This document shows positions 7,428-15,706 of a stretch of 28,629 bases of DNA, in pieces. Position numbers and translations under genes: made by a program. The notes beneath the pieces are model-generated. The model ran no database searches. It had not been told where the DNA came from and saw only the letters and a list, made by a program, of their open reading frames with translations. The stretch comes from Prevotellaceae bacterium (lineage in GTDB: Bacteria; Bacteroidota; Bacteroidia; Bacteroidales; UBA932): assembly GCA_031258915.1 (NCBI GenBank), contig JAIRMD010000076.1:1-28629 (forward strand), read 5' to 3'. Within the stretch, counting starts at the first letter, position 1. Each line of letters opens with the position of its first letter.

Positions 7428-10238
7428 ATGAAAAAATTATTCCTTCTTGATGCATTTGCCCTCATTTATCGGGCGTATTATGCTTTTATTAAAAAACCTA
7501 TGGTGAATGCTCAGGGGCTGAATACATCGGCCATCTTTGGGTTTACCAAAACGCTGATAGACCTCATCCGCCGCGAAAATCCAACGCACATAGCCGTATG
7601 CTTCGACCCGGGCGGCGAAACGTTCCGCCACCAGATGTACCACGCATACAAGGCAAACCGTAGCGAAACGCCCGAAGTAATCATGCAGTCGGTACCCATC
7701 ATCAAGGAGATTATAGCGGCGTTCAACATCCCCATTATCATGGCGCCAGGCTTTGAGGCCGACGACGTAATCGGTACGCTGGCAAAAAAGGCGGAGGCCG
7801 CCGGATTTGTAACCTACATGATGACGCCCGACAAGGATTACGGGCAGCTGGTGACGGACAACATTTTAATCTTCCGGCCGGCGCGCTGGGGAAAACCGGA
7901 CGAAAAAATCGGCGTCCACGAAATATGTCAGCACTACGGCATACAACGCCCCGAGCAGGTTATTGACGTGCTTGCGCTTTGGGGCGACGCTTCGGACAAC
8001 GTGCCCGGAGCGCCGGGAATTGGCGAAAAAATAGCCACAAGGCTGGTAGCAAAGTACGGCAGCTTGGAGGGGGTAGTTGAGCACGTGCACGAGCTCAGCG
8101 AAAAAAACCGCGAGGCGATAGCGCAAAACATTGCGCAGCTGGAGCTGGCAAAAAAGCTGGTAACGATAGACCTGAACGTCCCCGTGGAGCTGGACGAAGA
8201 GCTGCTGCGAAAAAAGGAGATAGACCAAAACGCTCTGCGCAGCCTATTCTCCATGCTGGAGTTTCACTCCCTGACGCGGGAGCTGCTCGGCAAAAGCGCA
8301 TCGCAGGCGACGGCAAAAAAGCCGTCCGAAGCGCCCACGCAGGGCGATTTGTTCGCCTCAGCCGCTATGGCTGCGCCGGCTCAAGCGAAAGAGGACGCTG
8401 CCGACGCCAAATTGCACTTCAAAACAAGCGCCGACGTTCCCCATACGTACCACGTGGCGCAAAGCGTAAGCGAGGTAGAGGCGCTGTGCGGTATGCTAAT
8501 GCAGCAACCCGAATTTTGCTTTGACAGCGAAACGGACGGCATCAACCCCATTGACGCGGATGTGGTAGGCTTGTCGTTTGCCGTAAAGCCTTACGAGGCT
8601 TGGTTTGTACCGCTATCGCCGGGCGAAGAACATTTTGCGGAAAAGGTGGCGTTGCTTCGCGCTCCGCTGGAAAATGAGGGCATTGCAAAAATAGGGCAAA
8701 ACATCAAGTTTGACTACCTCGTGCTAAAGCACATCGGCATTGCGCTGCAAGGCAGCCTGTTTGACACCATGCTGGCGCACTACCTGCTGGAGCCGGACAT
8801 GCGCCACAACATGAACTACCTCGCCGAAATTTACCTGAGCTACCAGCCTATTTCCATCGAAAGCTTGATCGGCAACAAAAAGGAAGCGCAGAAAAAAATG
8901 TCGCAGGTTGCGCCGGAGCTGCTGGCAGAGTACGCCGCCGAAGACGCCGACGTAACGCTACAGCTGCGCAAAATTTTATTTGAGGAGCTGGACAAAAATA
9001 ACCTGCGGAAGCTCTACGAAGAAATAGAGGCGCCGCTGGTGTACGTGCTGGGCGATATGGAGTGGGAGGGCGTGCGCATCGACGCCAAAGGGCTTGACGA
9101 GTACGGAAAGGAGCTGGCGAGCGACCTGCAAAAGCTCGAGAGGGAAATTCAAACGATTGCCGGCGAACCTGCGCTCAACGTTTTTTCGCCAAAGCAGCTG
9201 GGCGAAGCGCTGTTTGACAAGCTGAAAATCGCGGACAAGGTGCGCACCACCGGAAAAACAAAGCAGTACTCCACCAGCGAGGAAACGCTGATGGCGCTGC
9301 GCGACAAGCACCCCATTATTGACAAGGTGCTGGAGCTGCGGGGGCTGAAAAAGCTGCTATCGTCATACGTAGAAACCTTGCCCACGCTGGTAAACCCGCA
9401 TACGGGGCACATTCACACCTCGTTCAACCAAGCGGTAACCTCCACCGGACGGCTGAGCAGCAACAACCCCAACCTGCAAAACATCCCCATCCGCGACGAG
9501 CGCGGGCGCGAAATCCGAAAAGCCTTTATCCCCTCCGACGAAAACCATATCCTGCTTGCCGCCGACTACTCGCAGGTGGAGCTCCGCATCATGGCGCACC
9601 TGAGCAACGACGCCAACCTCGTTGAGGCTTTTATGAAAAACGAGGATATTCACGCAAGCACCGCCTCAAAAATATTTCACGTGCCCATCGATCAGGTGAG
9701 CAAAGAGCAGCGGAGGCGGGCAAAAACCGCCAATTTTGGCATCATTTACGGCATATCGGCGTACGGGTTGGCGCAGCGGCTCAACATTCCGCGTAGCGAA
9801 GCAAAATTGCTCATCGACGGCTACTTCACCACCTACCCGCAGGTGCGCGCCTACATGGACAACGCCATTAAGGCCGTGCGCGACAGGGGCTACGTGCAAA
9901 CCCTCTGCGAACGCAAGCGCATGCTGCCCGACATCCACTCGCAAAACCCGGTGGTGCGCGGATTTGCCGAGCGCTACGCCATTAACGCGCCCATACAGGG
10001 GTCTGCCGCCGACATTATTAAGCTGGCGATGATAAAGATACACCGCCGCCTGCGCCACGAAAATCTTCAATCGCGCATGATTTTGCAGGTGCACGACGAG
10101 CTGGTCTTTGACGTGTGGAAATCCGAGCTCGAGCAAGTTAAAAAATTGGTCATAAGCGAAATGGAAGCGGCGTACAAGCTGGTGGTGCCGCTGATTGCAG
10201 AGGCCGGAACAGGGGAAAATTGGCTCAACGCGCACTAA
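7428..10238 (+). CDS. polA: DNA polymerase I
   Basis: 936 residues, full length for PolA; gap filling, primer removal and repair. Three domains are visible. The 5'-3' exonuclease (about 1-290) starts FLLDAFALIYRAYYAF and contains GFEADDVIGTLA and WGDASDNVPGAPGIGEK. The 3'-5' proofreading domain (about 340-530) has an intact FDSETD motif (D366, E368) and IGQNIKFDYLVLK, so proofreading is likely active. The polymerase (about 560-936) has AADYSQVELR (motif A, D713), RRRAKTANFGIIYG (O helix, F770) and QVHDELVF (motif C, D890). A linker rich in Ala and Pro (about 292-325) joins the nucleases. Monocistronic, with a promoter candidate just upstream. Confidence 0.97.
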   Translation: MKKLFLLDAFALIYRAYYAFIKKPMVNAQGLNTSAIFGFTKTLIDLIRRENPTHIAVCFDPGGETFRHQMYHAYKANRSETPEVIMQSVPIIKEIIAAFNIPIIMAPGFEADDVIGTLAKKAEAAGFVTYMMTPDKDYGQLVTDNILIFRPARWGKPDEKIGVHEICQHYGIQRPEQVIDVLALWGDASDNVPGAPGIGEKIATRLVAKYGSLEGVVEHVHELSEKNREAIAQNIAQLELAKKLVTIDLNVPVELDEELLRKKEIDQNALRSLFSMLEFHSLTRELLGKSASQATAKKPSEAPTQGDLFASAAMAAPAQAKEDAADAKLHFKTSADVPHTYHVAQSVSEVEALCGMLMQQPEFCFDSETDGINPIDADVVGLSFAVKPYEAWFVPLSPGEEHFAEKVALLRAPLENEGIAKIGQNIKFDYLVLKHIGIALQGSLFDTMLAHYLLEPDMRHNMNYLAEIYLSYQPISIESLIGNKKEAQKKMSQVAPELLAEYAAEDADVTLQLRKILFEELDKNNLRKLYEEIEAPLVYVLGDMEWEGVRIDAKGLDEYGKELASDLQKLEREIQTIAGEPALNVFSPKQLGEALFDKLKIADKVRTTGKTKQYSTSEETLMALRDKHPIIDKVLELRGLKKLLSSYVETLPTLVNPHTGHIHTSFNQAVTSTGRLSSNNPNLQNIPIRDERGREIRKAFIPSDENHILLAADYSQVELRIMAHLSNDANLVEAFMKNEDIHASTASKIFHVPIDQVSKEQRRRAKTANFGIIYGISAYGLAQRLNIPRSEAKLLIDGYFTTYPQVRAYMDNAIKAVRDRGYVQTLCERKRMLPDIHSQNPVVRGFAERYAINAPIQGSAADIIKLAMIKIHRRLRHENLQSRMILQVHDELVFDVWKSELEQVKKLVISEMEAAYKLVVPLIAEAGTGENWLNAH

Positions 10239-10318
10239 GGATCTACTTTTATACGCTTGTGCACGGACACAAAATTATAGTTCTCTATTTATCAGAGTGT
10301 TGTGATATTTTTATGCCT

Positions 10319-10346
10319 TAATTATGCTTGTAGAATAGCATAATTA
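10319..10346. promoter_or_regulatory. 10 bp inverted repeat overlapping the LacI-gene promoter
   Basis: TAATTATGCT (10319-10328) and AGCATAATTA (10337-10346) are perfect inverted copies with an 8 bp spacer. They sit just upstream of the -7 box at 10360-10367, so they would cover the -33 region. It could be an operator for autoregulation or another regulator, or a polA 3' hairpin (no T run follows). It lacks the central CG usual for LacI operators. Confidence 0.5.
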
Positions 10347-10359
10347 CACAAAAAAATAT

Positions 10360-10367
10360 TATTTTTG
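10360..10367 (+). promoter_or_regulatory. -7 box for the LacI-family gene
   Basis: TATTTTTG fits TAnnTTTG. Transcription would begin near 10374, downstream of an alternative ATG at 10365, which supports the ATG at 10440 as the true start. The leader would be about 65 nt. Confidence 0.45.
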
Positions 10368-10439
10368 TATTTATATTGCAAAACGGTAAAGCAATGTGGT
10401 AAATCCCAAATCATACTAATCATAAAAAAATACTTACCG

Positions 10440-11558
10440 ATGCCTGATACTAACGAAATTAAGAAAACCACTTTTTCTGACGATAAAGTGCGCATAAAAG
10501 ATATTGCTGTTTTGGCAAACGTGTCAGCGGGTACCGTTGACCGCGTAATCCACAATCGCGGAGGAGTTGCTCCCGATAGCAAAAAGCGCATTGAGGATAT
10601 TCTACAGGAGCTCAACTTCAAGCCCAACAGAATGGCGCGGGTGCTGGCCATCAAAAAAGATTACAAGCTGGTGGTGCTGCTGCCCGAAGCTGCGCAGGGC
10701 GACTACTGGTGGGACATCATCAAAGGCATTAAGCGCGCAGAGGAGGAGGTCTCCGACTACCGCGTAAAAACGGAGGTGCTGCAATTCAACCAGTATAGCA
10801 TGGAGTCGTTTGCAACGCTGGCGCAGCGCCTGCTCGACCTCACCCCCGACGGCGTGCTGATGGCGCCTTTCTTCAGGCGCGAGGTGCTCAAGCTCACCAA
10901 AGAGCTGGAGGAGCGCAATATTCCGTTTGTCTTTGTAGACTCTAACGTAGAAAGCGTGAATTGCCTTGCCTACTACGGTCAGCAGTCGCACCAAAGCGGC
11001 TACGTGGCTGCAAAAATAATGCTGGGCAACCTCGAAAAATCTTCTACCATACTTTTGGTGCACATGATGCGCGAAGGAGGCGAAGCTATCGGCTCTAACC
11101 AAACGGCAAAGCGCGAGGAAGGCTTCCTTGCCTACATCGAAAAATATTCGCTTGAGCTGTCCTACCAGCTGGTTCGGGTGAACTTGCACGCGGAGGATGA
11201 AAGCGGAAACGAGGCGCACCTTGAGGAGATATTCAGGCAGCACCAAAACATACGGGGAATTATCATGTTCAATTCGCGTATTTACCGCATTGCTGACTTT
11301 TTGGAGAAACGAAAAATAAAAAATATCCGCCTTATAGGCTACGACTTGCTTGAGCGCAACGTGCAGTATCTAAAAAGCGGCGTGATAGAATGTCTTATTG
11401 CGCAACGTCCGCAGCTGCAAGGATACTACGGTCTGACGGCCTTAGCAAGACGACTCGCCTTTCACCAGCCCTCAAAACCGGTATGCTACATGCCCATTGA
11501 TATTCTTTTTAAGGAAAACATCAACGACTACAAGGTGTACCCATTTGATGTGGACTGA
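10440..11558 (+). CDS. LacI-family transcriptional regulator (probable hexuronate control)
   Basis: 372 residues from the chosen ATG. The DNA-binding domain lies at about residues 17-72: VRIKDIAVLANVSAGTVDRV is the helix-turn-helix, and PNRMARVLA corresponds to the LacI hinge helix. The remainder is a periplasmic-binding-protein-like sugar sensor (from KLVVLLPEAAQGDYWWDIIK, about residue 75), with a typical effector-binding region GIIMFNSRIYRIADFL near 280. The in-frame ATG at 10365 adds 25 residues unlike the family and falls before the predicted transcript start. It precedes uxaB by 74 bp on the same strand, so control of the altronate genes is the likely role; effector unknown. Confidence 0.88.
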   Translation: MPDTNEIKKTTFSDDKVRIKDIAVLANVSAGTVDRVIHNRGGVAPDSKKRIEDILQELNFKPNRMARVLAIKKDYKLVVLLPEAAQGDYWWDIIKGIKRAEEEVSDYRVKTEVLQFNQYSMESFATLAQRLLDLTPDGVLMAPFFRREVLKLTKELEERNIPFVFVDSNVESVNCLAYYGQQSHQSGYVAAKIMLGNLEKSSTILLVHMMREGGEAIGSNQTAKREEGFLAYIEKYSLELSYQLVRVNLHAEDESGNEAHLEEIFRQHQNIRGIIMFNSRIYRIADFLEKRKIKNIRLIGYDLLERNVQYLKSGVIECLIAQRPQLQGYYGLTALARRLAFHQPSKPVCYMPIDILFKENINDYKVYPFDVD

Positions 11559-11560
11559 GG

Positions 11561-11573
11561 AGCGCTAAGCGCT
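11561..11573. repeat. paired AGCGCT palindromes between the LacI gene and uxaB
   Basis: AGCGCT (11561-11566) and AGCGCT (11568-11573), one base apart, begin two bases after the LacI-gene stop. Each is self-complementary, and together they form a CG-containing dyad 60-72 bp upstream of uxaB. It could be an operator for the neighbouring regulator or a weak hairpin. Confidence 0.4.
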
Positions 11574-11604
11574 AACCCGAGTGTTGAGAAGTTGAACGAA
11601 TTGC

Positions 11605-11625
11605 ATTAAACATTAACCATTAACC
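11605..11625. repeat. three tandem ATTAAMC heptamers in the uxaB leader
   Basis: ATTAAAC (11605), ATTAACC (11612) and ATTAACC (11619) follow each other without gaps and end 7 bp before the uxaB ATG. AT-rich leaders of this kind are common in Bacteroidota and may help ribosome access. Confidence 0.7.
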
Positions 11626-11632
11626 AGAAAAA

Positions 11633-13075
11633 ATGTTACGCTTAAACAGAAAAAACGTCCCGGAGGCTAAGGTACGCCCCGAAAGAATTATACAGTTTGG
11701 CGAAGGTAATTTCCTTCGCGCTTTTGTTGACTGGATTGTGTTCAACATGAACGAAAAAGCCTGCTTCAACAGCAGCGTAGTGGTAGTGCAGCCCATAGAA
11801 AACGGCATGGTGGATATGCTCAACGAGCAGGACGGCTTGTACCACCTCAACCTGCAAGGGCTTGACAACGGCAAGCAGGTGGACAGCTTACAGCTGATTG
11901 ACGTTATTAGCCGCGGGCTAAACCCCTATACGCAGTTTGAGGAATACCTGAAGCTTGCCGAAAACCCCGAAATGCGCTTTGTGATTTCAAACACAACCGA
12001 AGCCGGCATCGCGTTTCGCGACGAAGATAAGCCGGACGACAAGCCGGCAAAATCCTACCCGGGCAAGCTGACGCAGCTGCTCTACCACCGCTTCAAAACC
12101 TTCGGCGGAGCCGCCGACAAGGGGTTTATCATCCTGCCTTGCGAGCTGATTTTCCACAACGGGGCAGCGCTGAAAAAGTGCATTGAGCAGTACGCTGACC
12201 TTTGGCAGCTGGGCGACGCCTTCAAAGCGTGGTTTAGCTCCTCGTGCGGCGTGTACAGCACGCTGGTTGACCGCATTGTGCCGGGGTATCCAAAGGATAC
12301 TATCAGCGAAATTTTGGCAAAAATAGGCTGCGAAGATAAGCTGGTGGTAAAAGGCGAAATCTTTCACCTCTGGGTAATCGAAGCGCCGGCAAGCGTAGCG
12401 TCTGAATTTCCCGCCGACAAGGCGGGGCTGAACGTGCTGTTTGTGCCCAACGAAAAACCATACCACGAGCGCAAGGTAACGCTGCTCAACGGTCCGCATA
12501 CCGTCCTCTCGCCCGTTGCCTACCTGAGCGGCCTGAACACCGTGCGCGAAGCTTGCGAGCACGAGCTTATCGGAAAGTACGTCCGCAAGGTGATGTACGA
12601 CGAGCTGCTCCCAACGCTCGACCTGCCCAAAACCGAGCTCGAAGCGTTTGCCGACGCGGTGCTCGAAAGATTCCGTAACCCTTTTGTAAAGCACTTCGTA
12701 ACGAGCATTATGCTCAACTCATTCTCCAAATTTAAAACGCGCGACCTGCCCGGCATAAAAATTTACTTGGAGCGCAAGGGACGCCTGCCGGCGGCGCTGA
12801 CGCTGGGGCTTGCCGCAATCTGCGTGTACTACAGGGGAGGCAAGCGCGGCAACGATGACATCACCCCCAACGACGACCCGCAAATTCTTGAATTGCTCAC
12901 CAACCTGTGGACTTGCTCCAACGGCGACGCTAAAAAAGTAGCCTCAGGCGTGCTTGCAGCCACCAAGATTTGGGGAGAAGACCTGAACGCAACCCCCGGC
13001 CTCACCGATTTACTTGCCAAAAACATCGAAAGCATTTTGAGCAAGGGAATGCTGGAAACGGTAAAAGCGCTATGA
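11633..13075 (+). CDS. uxaB: tagaturonate reductase (altronate oxidoreductase)
   Basis: 480 residues, normal for UxaB; NADH-dependent reduction of D-tagaturonate to D-altronate in galacturonate catabolism. The N-terminal nucleotide-binding part contains RIIQFGEGNFLRAFVDWIVF (about residues 18-37), the polyol-dehydrogenase-family Gly-rich motif. The catalytic-domain signature KVTLLNGPHTVLSPVAYLSG lies near residues 282-301, including the family Lys and the NGxH element. The mannitol-dehydrogenase-type C-terminal domain follows. The stop codon overlaps the uxaA start (ATGATGA), implying translational coupling. MDH-family relatives such as fructuronate reductase are possible, but the uxaA partner supports UxaB. 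Confidence 0.92.
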   Translation: MLRLNRKNVPEAKVRPERIIQFGEGNFLRAFVDWIVFNMNEKACFNSSVVVVQPIENGMVDMLNEQDGLYHLNLQGLDNGKQVDSLQLIDVISRGLNPYTQFEEYLKLAENPEMRFVISNTTEAGIAFRDEDKPDDKPAKSYPGKLTQLLYHRFKTFGGAADKGFIILPCELIFHNGAALKKCIEQYADLWQLGDAFKAWFSSSCGVYSTLVDRIVPGYPKDTISEILAKIGCEDKLVVKGEIFHLWVIEAPASVASEFPADKAGLNVLFVPNEKPYHERKVTLLNGPHTVLSPVAYLSGLNTVREACEHELIGKYVRKVMYDELLPTLDLPKTELEAFADAVLERFRNPFVKHFVTSIMLNSFSKFKTRDLPGIKIYLERKGRLPAALTLGLAAICVYYRGGKRGNDDITPNDDPQILELLTNLWTCSNGDAKKVASGVLAATKIWGEDLNATPGLTDLLAKNIESILSKGMLETVKAL

Positions 13076-14562
13076 TGAATAAATTTTTGCAGATACACCC
13101 CGCCGATAACGTTGCTGTTGCCGTTGCTCCGCTTTTTGCGAAAAGCCTGATTACGGTAAACGGCGTCAGCTTTGCGCTAAAATCGGACATTCCGCAGGGG
13201 CATAAATTCGCGCTTGCGCCGCTACAAGCTGGCGACAACGTGATCAAGTACGGCTACGCTATCGGGCGCGCCATAGCCGGCATTGCGCAGGGCGATTGGG
13301 TGAACGAAAAAAACATAAAAACTAACCTCGAAGGGCTGCTCGAATACAAGTACTCGCCGGTGAGCGCCCAATCCGCCTACGCCAACCGCAACATGACCTT
13401 CAAAGGCTACAGGCGCAAAAACGGCGAGGCGGGCATTCGCAACGAGCTGTGGATTGTGCCCACCGTGGGCTGCGTGAACGGCGCCGCCAACCAGCTGGCG
13501 GAAATGCTCAAGGCCGAAACCGGTGAAAGCAAGCTGGACGCCATAGCTGCGTACAACCACAGCTACGGATGCTCACAGCTGGGCGACGACCACGAAAATA
13601 CGCGGAAAATTTTACGAGATATTGTGCTGCACCCTAACGCCGGCGCGGTGCTGGTAGTAGGCTTAGGCTGCGAAAACAACCAGATAGAGGCTTTTCGCGC
13701 TCTTTTGGGAGAGTACGACAAGGAGCGTATTTTTTTCCTTGAGGCGCAAAAGGTCAAAGATGAGCTGGAGGAAGGGATGAAGCTGCTGCGTGAGCTGTAC
13801 GCAAAAGCGTCCGCCGATATGCGCACCGACGTACCGCTGTCGGAGCTGCGCGTGGGGCTTAAATGCGGCGGCTCCGACGGGCTTTCGGGCATCACGGCAA
13901 ACCCTCTGCTGGGCTTGTTCTCCGATTTCTTGGCAGCGCAAGGCGGCGCTACGGTGCTCACCGAAGTCCCCGAAATGTTTGGCGCAGAAACCATCCTGAT
14001 GAATCGCTGCGAAAGCGCCGGGGTATTCGATAAAACGGTGCACCTGATTAACGACTTCAAAGAATATTTTGTCAAAAACAACCAGCCGATATACGAAAAT
14101 CCCTCGCCCGGAAACAAGGCGGGAGGCATTTCAACGCTTGAGGAAAAATCGCTGGGGTGCACGCAAAAGTCCGGGACGTCGGTGGTAAAGGATGTGCTGA
14201 TGTACGGCGAAAGAATTAAGCAAAAAGGGCTGAACCTGCTAAGCGCACCCGGAAACGATCTCGTGGCGGCAACTGCGCTGGGAGCGGCGGGCTGCCAGAT
14301 GGTGCTGTTCACCACCGGGCGGGGAACGCCCTTCGGCAGCTTTGTGCCAACCGTAAAAATATCAACCAACACCCAGCTCTTTCAGAGCAAACCCGGCTGG
14401 ATTGACTTCAACGCCGGAAGCATTGTTGAAAGCGAAGCGATGGACGCTGCCGCCGAACGCCTCATTGCCTACTTGATAGAAGTTGCCAATGGCGAAAAGG
14501 TGAACACCGAAAAGAAAAATTTCAGGGAAATAGCAATATTCAAAACCGGAGTAACGCTATAA
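13072..14562 (+). CDS. uxaA: altronate dehydratase, full length
   Basis: 497 residues from the ATG at 13072 (a second ATG follows at 13075). Dehydrates D-altronate to 2-keto-3-deoxy-D-gluconate; an iron-dependent enzyme of the UxaA/GarD family. An N-terminal SAF domain (about 1-95) precedes the catalytic part. Catalytic-part landmarks are NHSYGCSQLGDDHENTRKIL, VVGLGCENNQIEAFRALLGE, LKCGGSDGLSGITANPLLGL and TTGRGTPFGSFVPTVKISTN. The open frame continues further upstream into uxaB, but residues from there are unlike the family and the overlapping ATG is the natural start. Forms an operon with uxaB; no uxaC or KDG kinase/aldolase gene lies nearby. Confidence 0.94.
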   Translation: MMNKFLQIHPADNVAVAVAPLFAKSLITVNGVSFALKSDIPQGHKFALAPLQAGDNVIKYGYAIGRAIAGIAQGDWVNEKNIKTNLEGLLEYKYSPVSAQSAYANRNMTFKGYRRKNGEAGIRNELWIVPTVGCVNGAANQLAEMLKAETGESKLDAIAAYNHSYGCSQLGDDHENTRKILRDIVLHPNAGAVLVVGLGCENNQIEAFRALLGEYDKERIFFLEAQKVKDELEEGMKLLRELYAKASADMRTDVPLSELRVGLKCGGSDGLSGITANPLLGLFSDFLAAQGGATVLTEVPEMFGAETILMNRCESAGVFDKTVHLINDFKEYFVKNNQPIYENPSPGNKAGGISTLEEKSLGCTQKSGTSVVKDVLMYGERIKQKGLNLLSAPGNDLVAATALGAAGCQMVLFTTGRGTPFGSFVPTVKISTNTQLFQSKPGWIDFNAGSIVESEAMDAAAERLIAYLIEVANGEKVNTEKKNFREIAIFKTGVTL

Positions 14563-14768
14563 GAATTAATCCCGCATTTAAAAAGTGTGCTATTATGGAC
14601 GATAGAGCGCTACCATTTCTTTACCATACATTGAATTCATCGTATTGATTCGCTTACGCACGCTTATTCCCTCCAGCTTCGCCCTGCACGTTTTATGCGC
14701 AACCTCCGTTGTCTGCAGAAAATGTCGGGATAACTTTACCGCACCAATTTTTTTCCGGATATTTTGCG

Positions 14769-14776
14769 TACATTTG
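14769..14776 (+). promoter_or_regulatory. -7 box for fabI
   Basis: TACATTTG is a perfect TAnnTTTG match, 30 bp before the fabI ATG. A T-rich stretch at 14747-14754 lies at a slightly short distance for the -33 element. The gap 14563-14806 shows nothing else recognisable. Confidence 0.5.
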
Positions 14777-14806
14777 TTCTCAATTTTCAAAAAAGGAAAA
14801 AATAAT

Positions 14807-15691
14807 ATGAATTTTGGGTTACTAAAAGGCAAACGAGGCCTTATTTTTGGAGCGCTCAACGAGAAATCTATTGCGTGGAAGGTGGCGGAGCGCGCCTACG
14901 AAGAAGGAGCGCAGGTTGTGCTGACAAACACACCTGTCTCCATGCGCTTTGGAAACATTAACGAGTTGGCAACCAAGCTCAACACTATCGCCATTCCTGC
15001 CGATGCAACTAAAGTGGAAGACTTGGAAAATTTGGTAAAAAAAGGCATGGATCGTCTCGGCGGACAGTTCGATTTTGTGCTGCACTCTATCGGCATGTCG
15101 CCCAACGTGCGCAAGGGAAGAACGTACGACGACCTCAACTACGATTACCTGCAGCAAACGCTGGATATATCCGCCATTTCGTTTCACAAGATGCTGCAAG
15201 TATGCCGCAAAGCCGACGCCATCAGCACCTGGGGCTCGGTGGTGGCGCTGTCGTACATTGCGGCGCAGCGCACGCTGTACGGTTACAACGATATGGCCGA
15301 CGCCAAGGCTATGCTGGAATCCATTGCCCGCAGCTTTGGGTACATTTACGGGCGCGAAAAGAAAATCCGCATCAACACGGTTTCGCAATCGCCCACGCTG
15401 ACTACGGCCGGAAGCGGCATCATGGGCTTTGACAACCTCGTGGATTTTGCCGACCGCATGTCGCCGCTCGGCAACGCCAACGCCGAAGACTGCGCCAACT
15501 ACGTTATCACGCTATTCTCCGACCTGACCCGCAAAGTTACCATGCAAAACCTCTTCCACGACGGCGGATACGCTAGCATGGGCATGAGCTTCCGCGCCAT
15601 GAAAGTCTACAACGAAGGGCTTGAATACAGGGATGTAAAGGAGGATAAGACGCGGCAGCAAAAGAAAAACGAACCGGAAATCAAATCATAA
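14807..15691 (+). CDS. fabI: enoyl-[acyl-carrier-protein] reductase
   Basis: 294 residues; NADH-dependent last step of the fatty-acid elongation cycle. The Rossmann start MNFGLLKGKRGLIFGALNEK and SIAWKVAERAYEEGA are typical of Bacteroidota FabI. The active-site Y-x6-K is in YNDMADAKAMLES (Y160, K167), and LHSIGMSPN and QNLFHDGGY are conserved. The start at 14807 matches the family; an in-frame ATG at 14645 would add 54 residues and lies upstream of the -7 box. A charged C-terminal tail of about 25 residues (DVKEDKTRQQKKNEPE) extends past the usual end. The GH3 gene follows after 15 bp, so they may share a transcript. Confidence 0.95.
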   Translation: MNFGLLKGKRGLIFGALNEKSIAWKVAERAYEEGAQVVLTNTPVSMRFGNINELATKLNTIAIPADATKVEDLENLVKKGMDRLGGQFDFVLHSIGMSPNVRKGRTYDDLNYDYLQQTLDISAISFHKMLQVCRKADAISTWGSVVALSYIAAQRTLYGYNDMADAKAMLESIARSFGYIYGREKKIRINTVSQSPTLTTAGSGIMGFDNLVDFADRMSPLGNANAEDCANYVITLFSDLTRKVTMQNLFHDGGYASMGMSFRAMKVYNEGLEYRDVKEDKTRQQKKNEPEIKS

Positions 15692-15706
15692 AGAAATTAC
15701 CTCACC

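Noticed and set aside
7253..7450. 65-codon plus-strand ORF running into the start of polA
   Set aside because: It crosses the likely polA promoter, overlaps polA in another frame and has no recognisable content.
10365..10439. Start of the LacI-family protein at 10365
   Set aside because: It adds 25 non-family residues and overlaps the -7 box; the ATG at 10440 leaves a normal N-terminal tail before the helix-turn-helix.
14645..14806. Upstream in-frame extension of fabI from an ATG at 14645
   Set aside because: The extra 54 residues do not resemble FabI and the perfect -7 box at 14769-14776 lies inside the extension.
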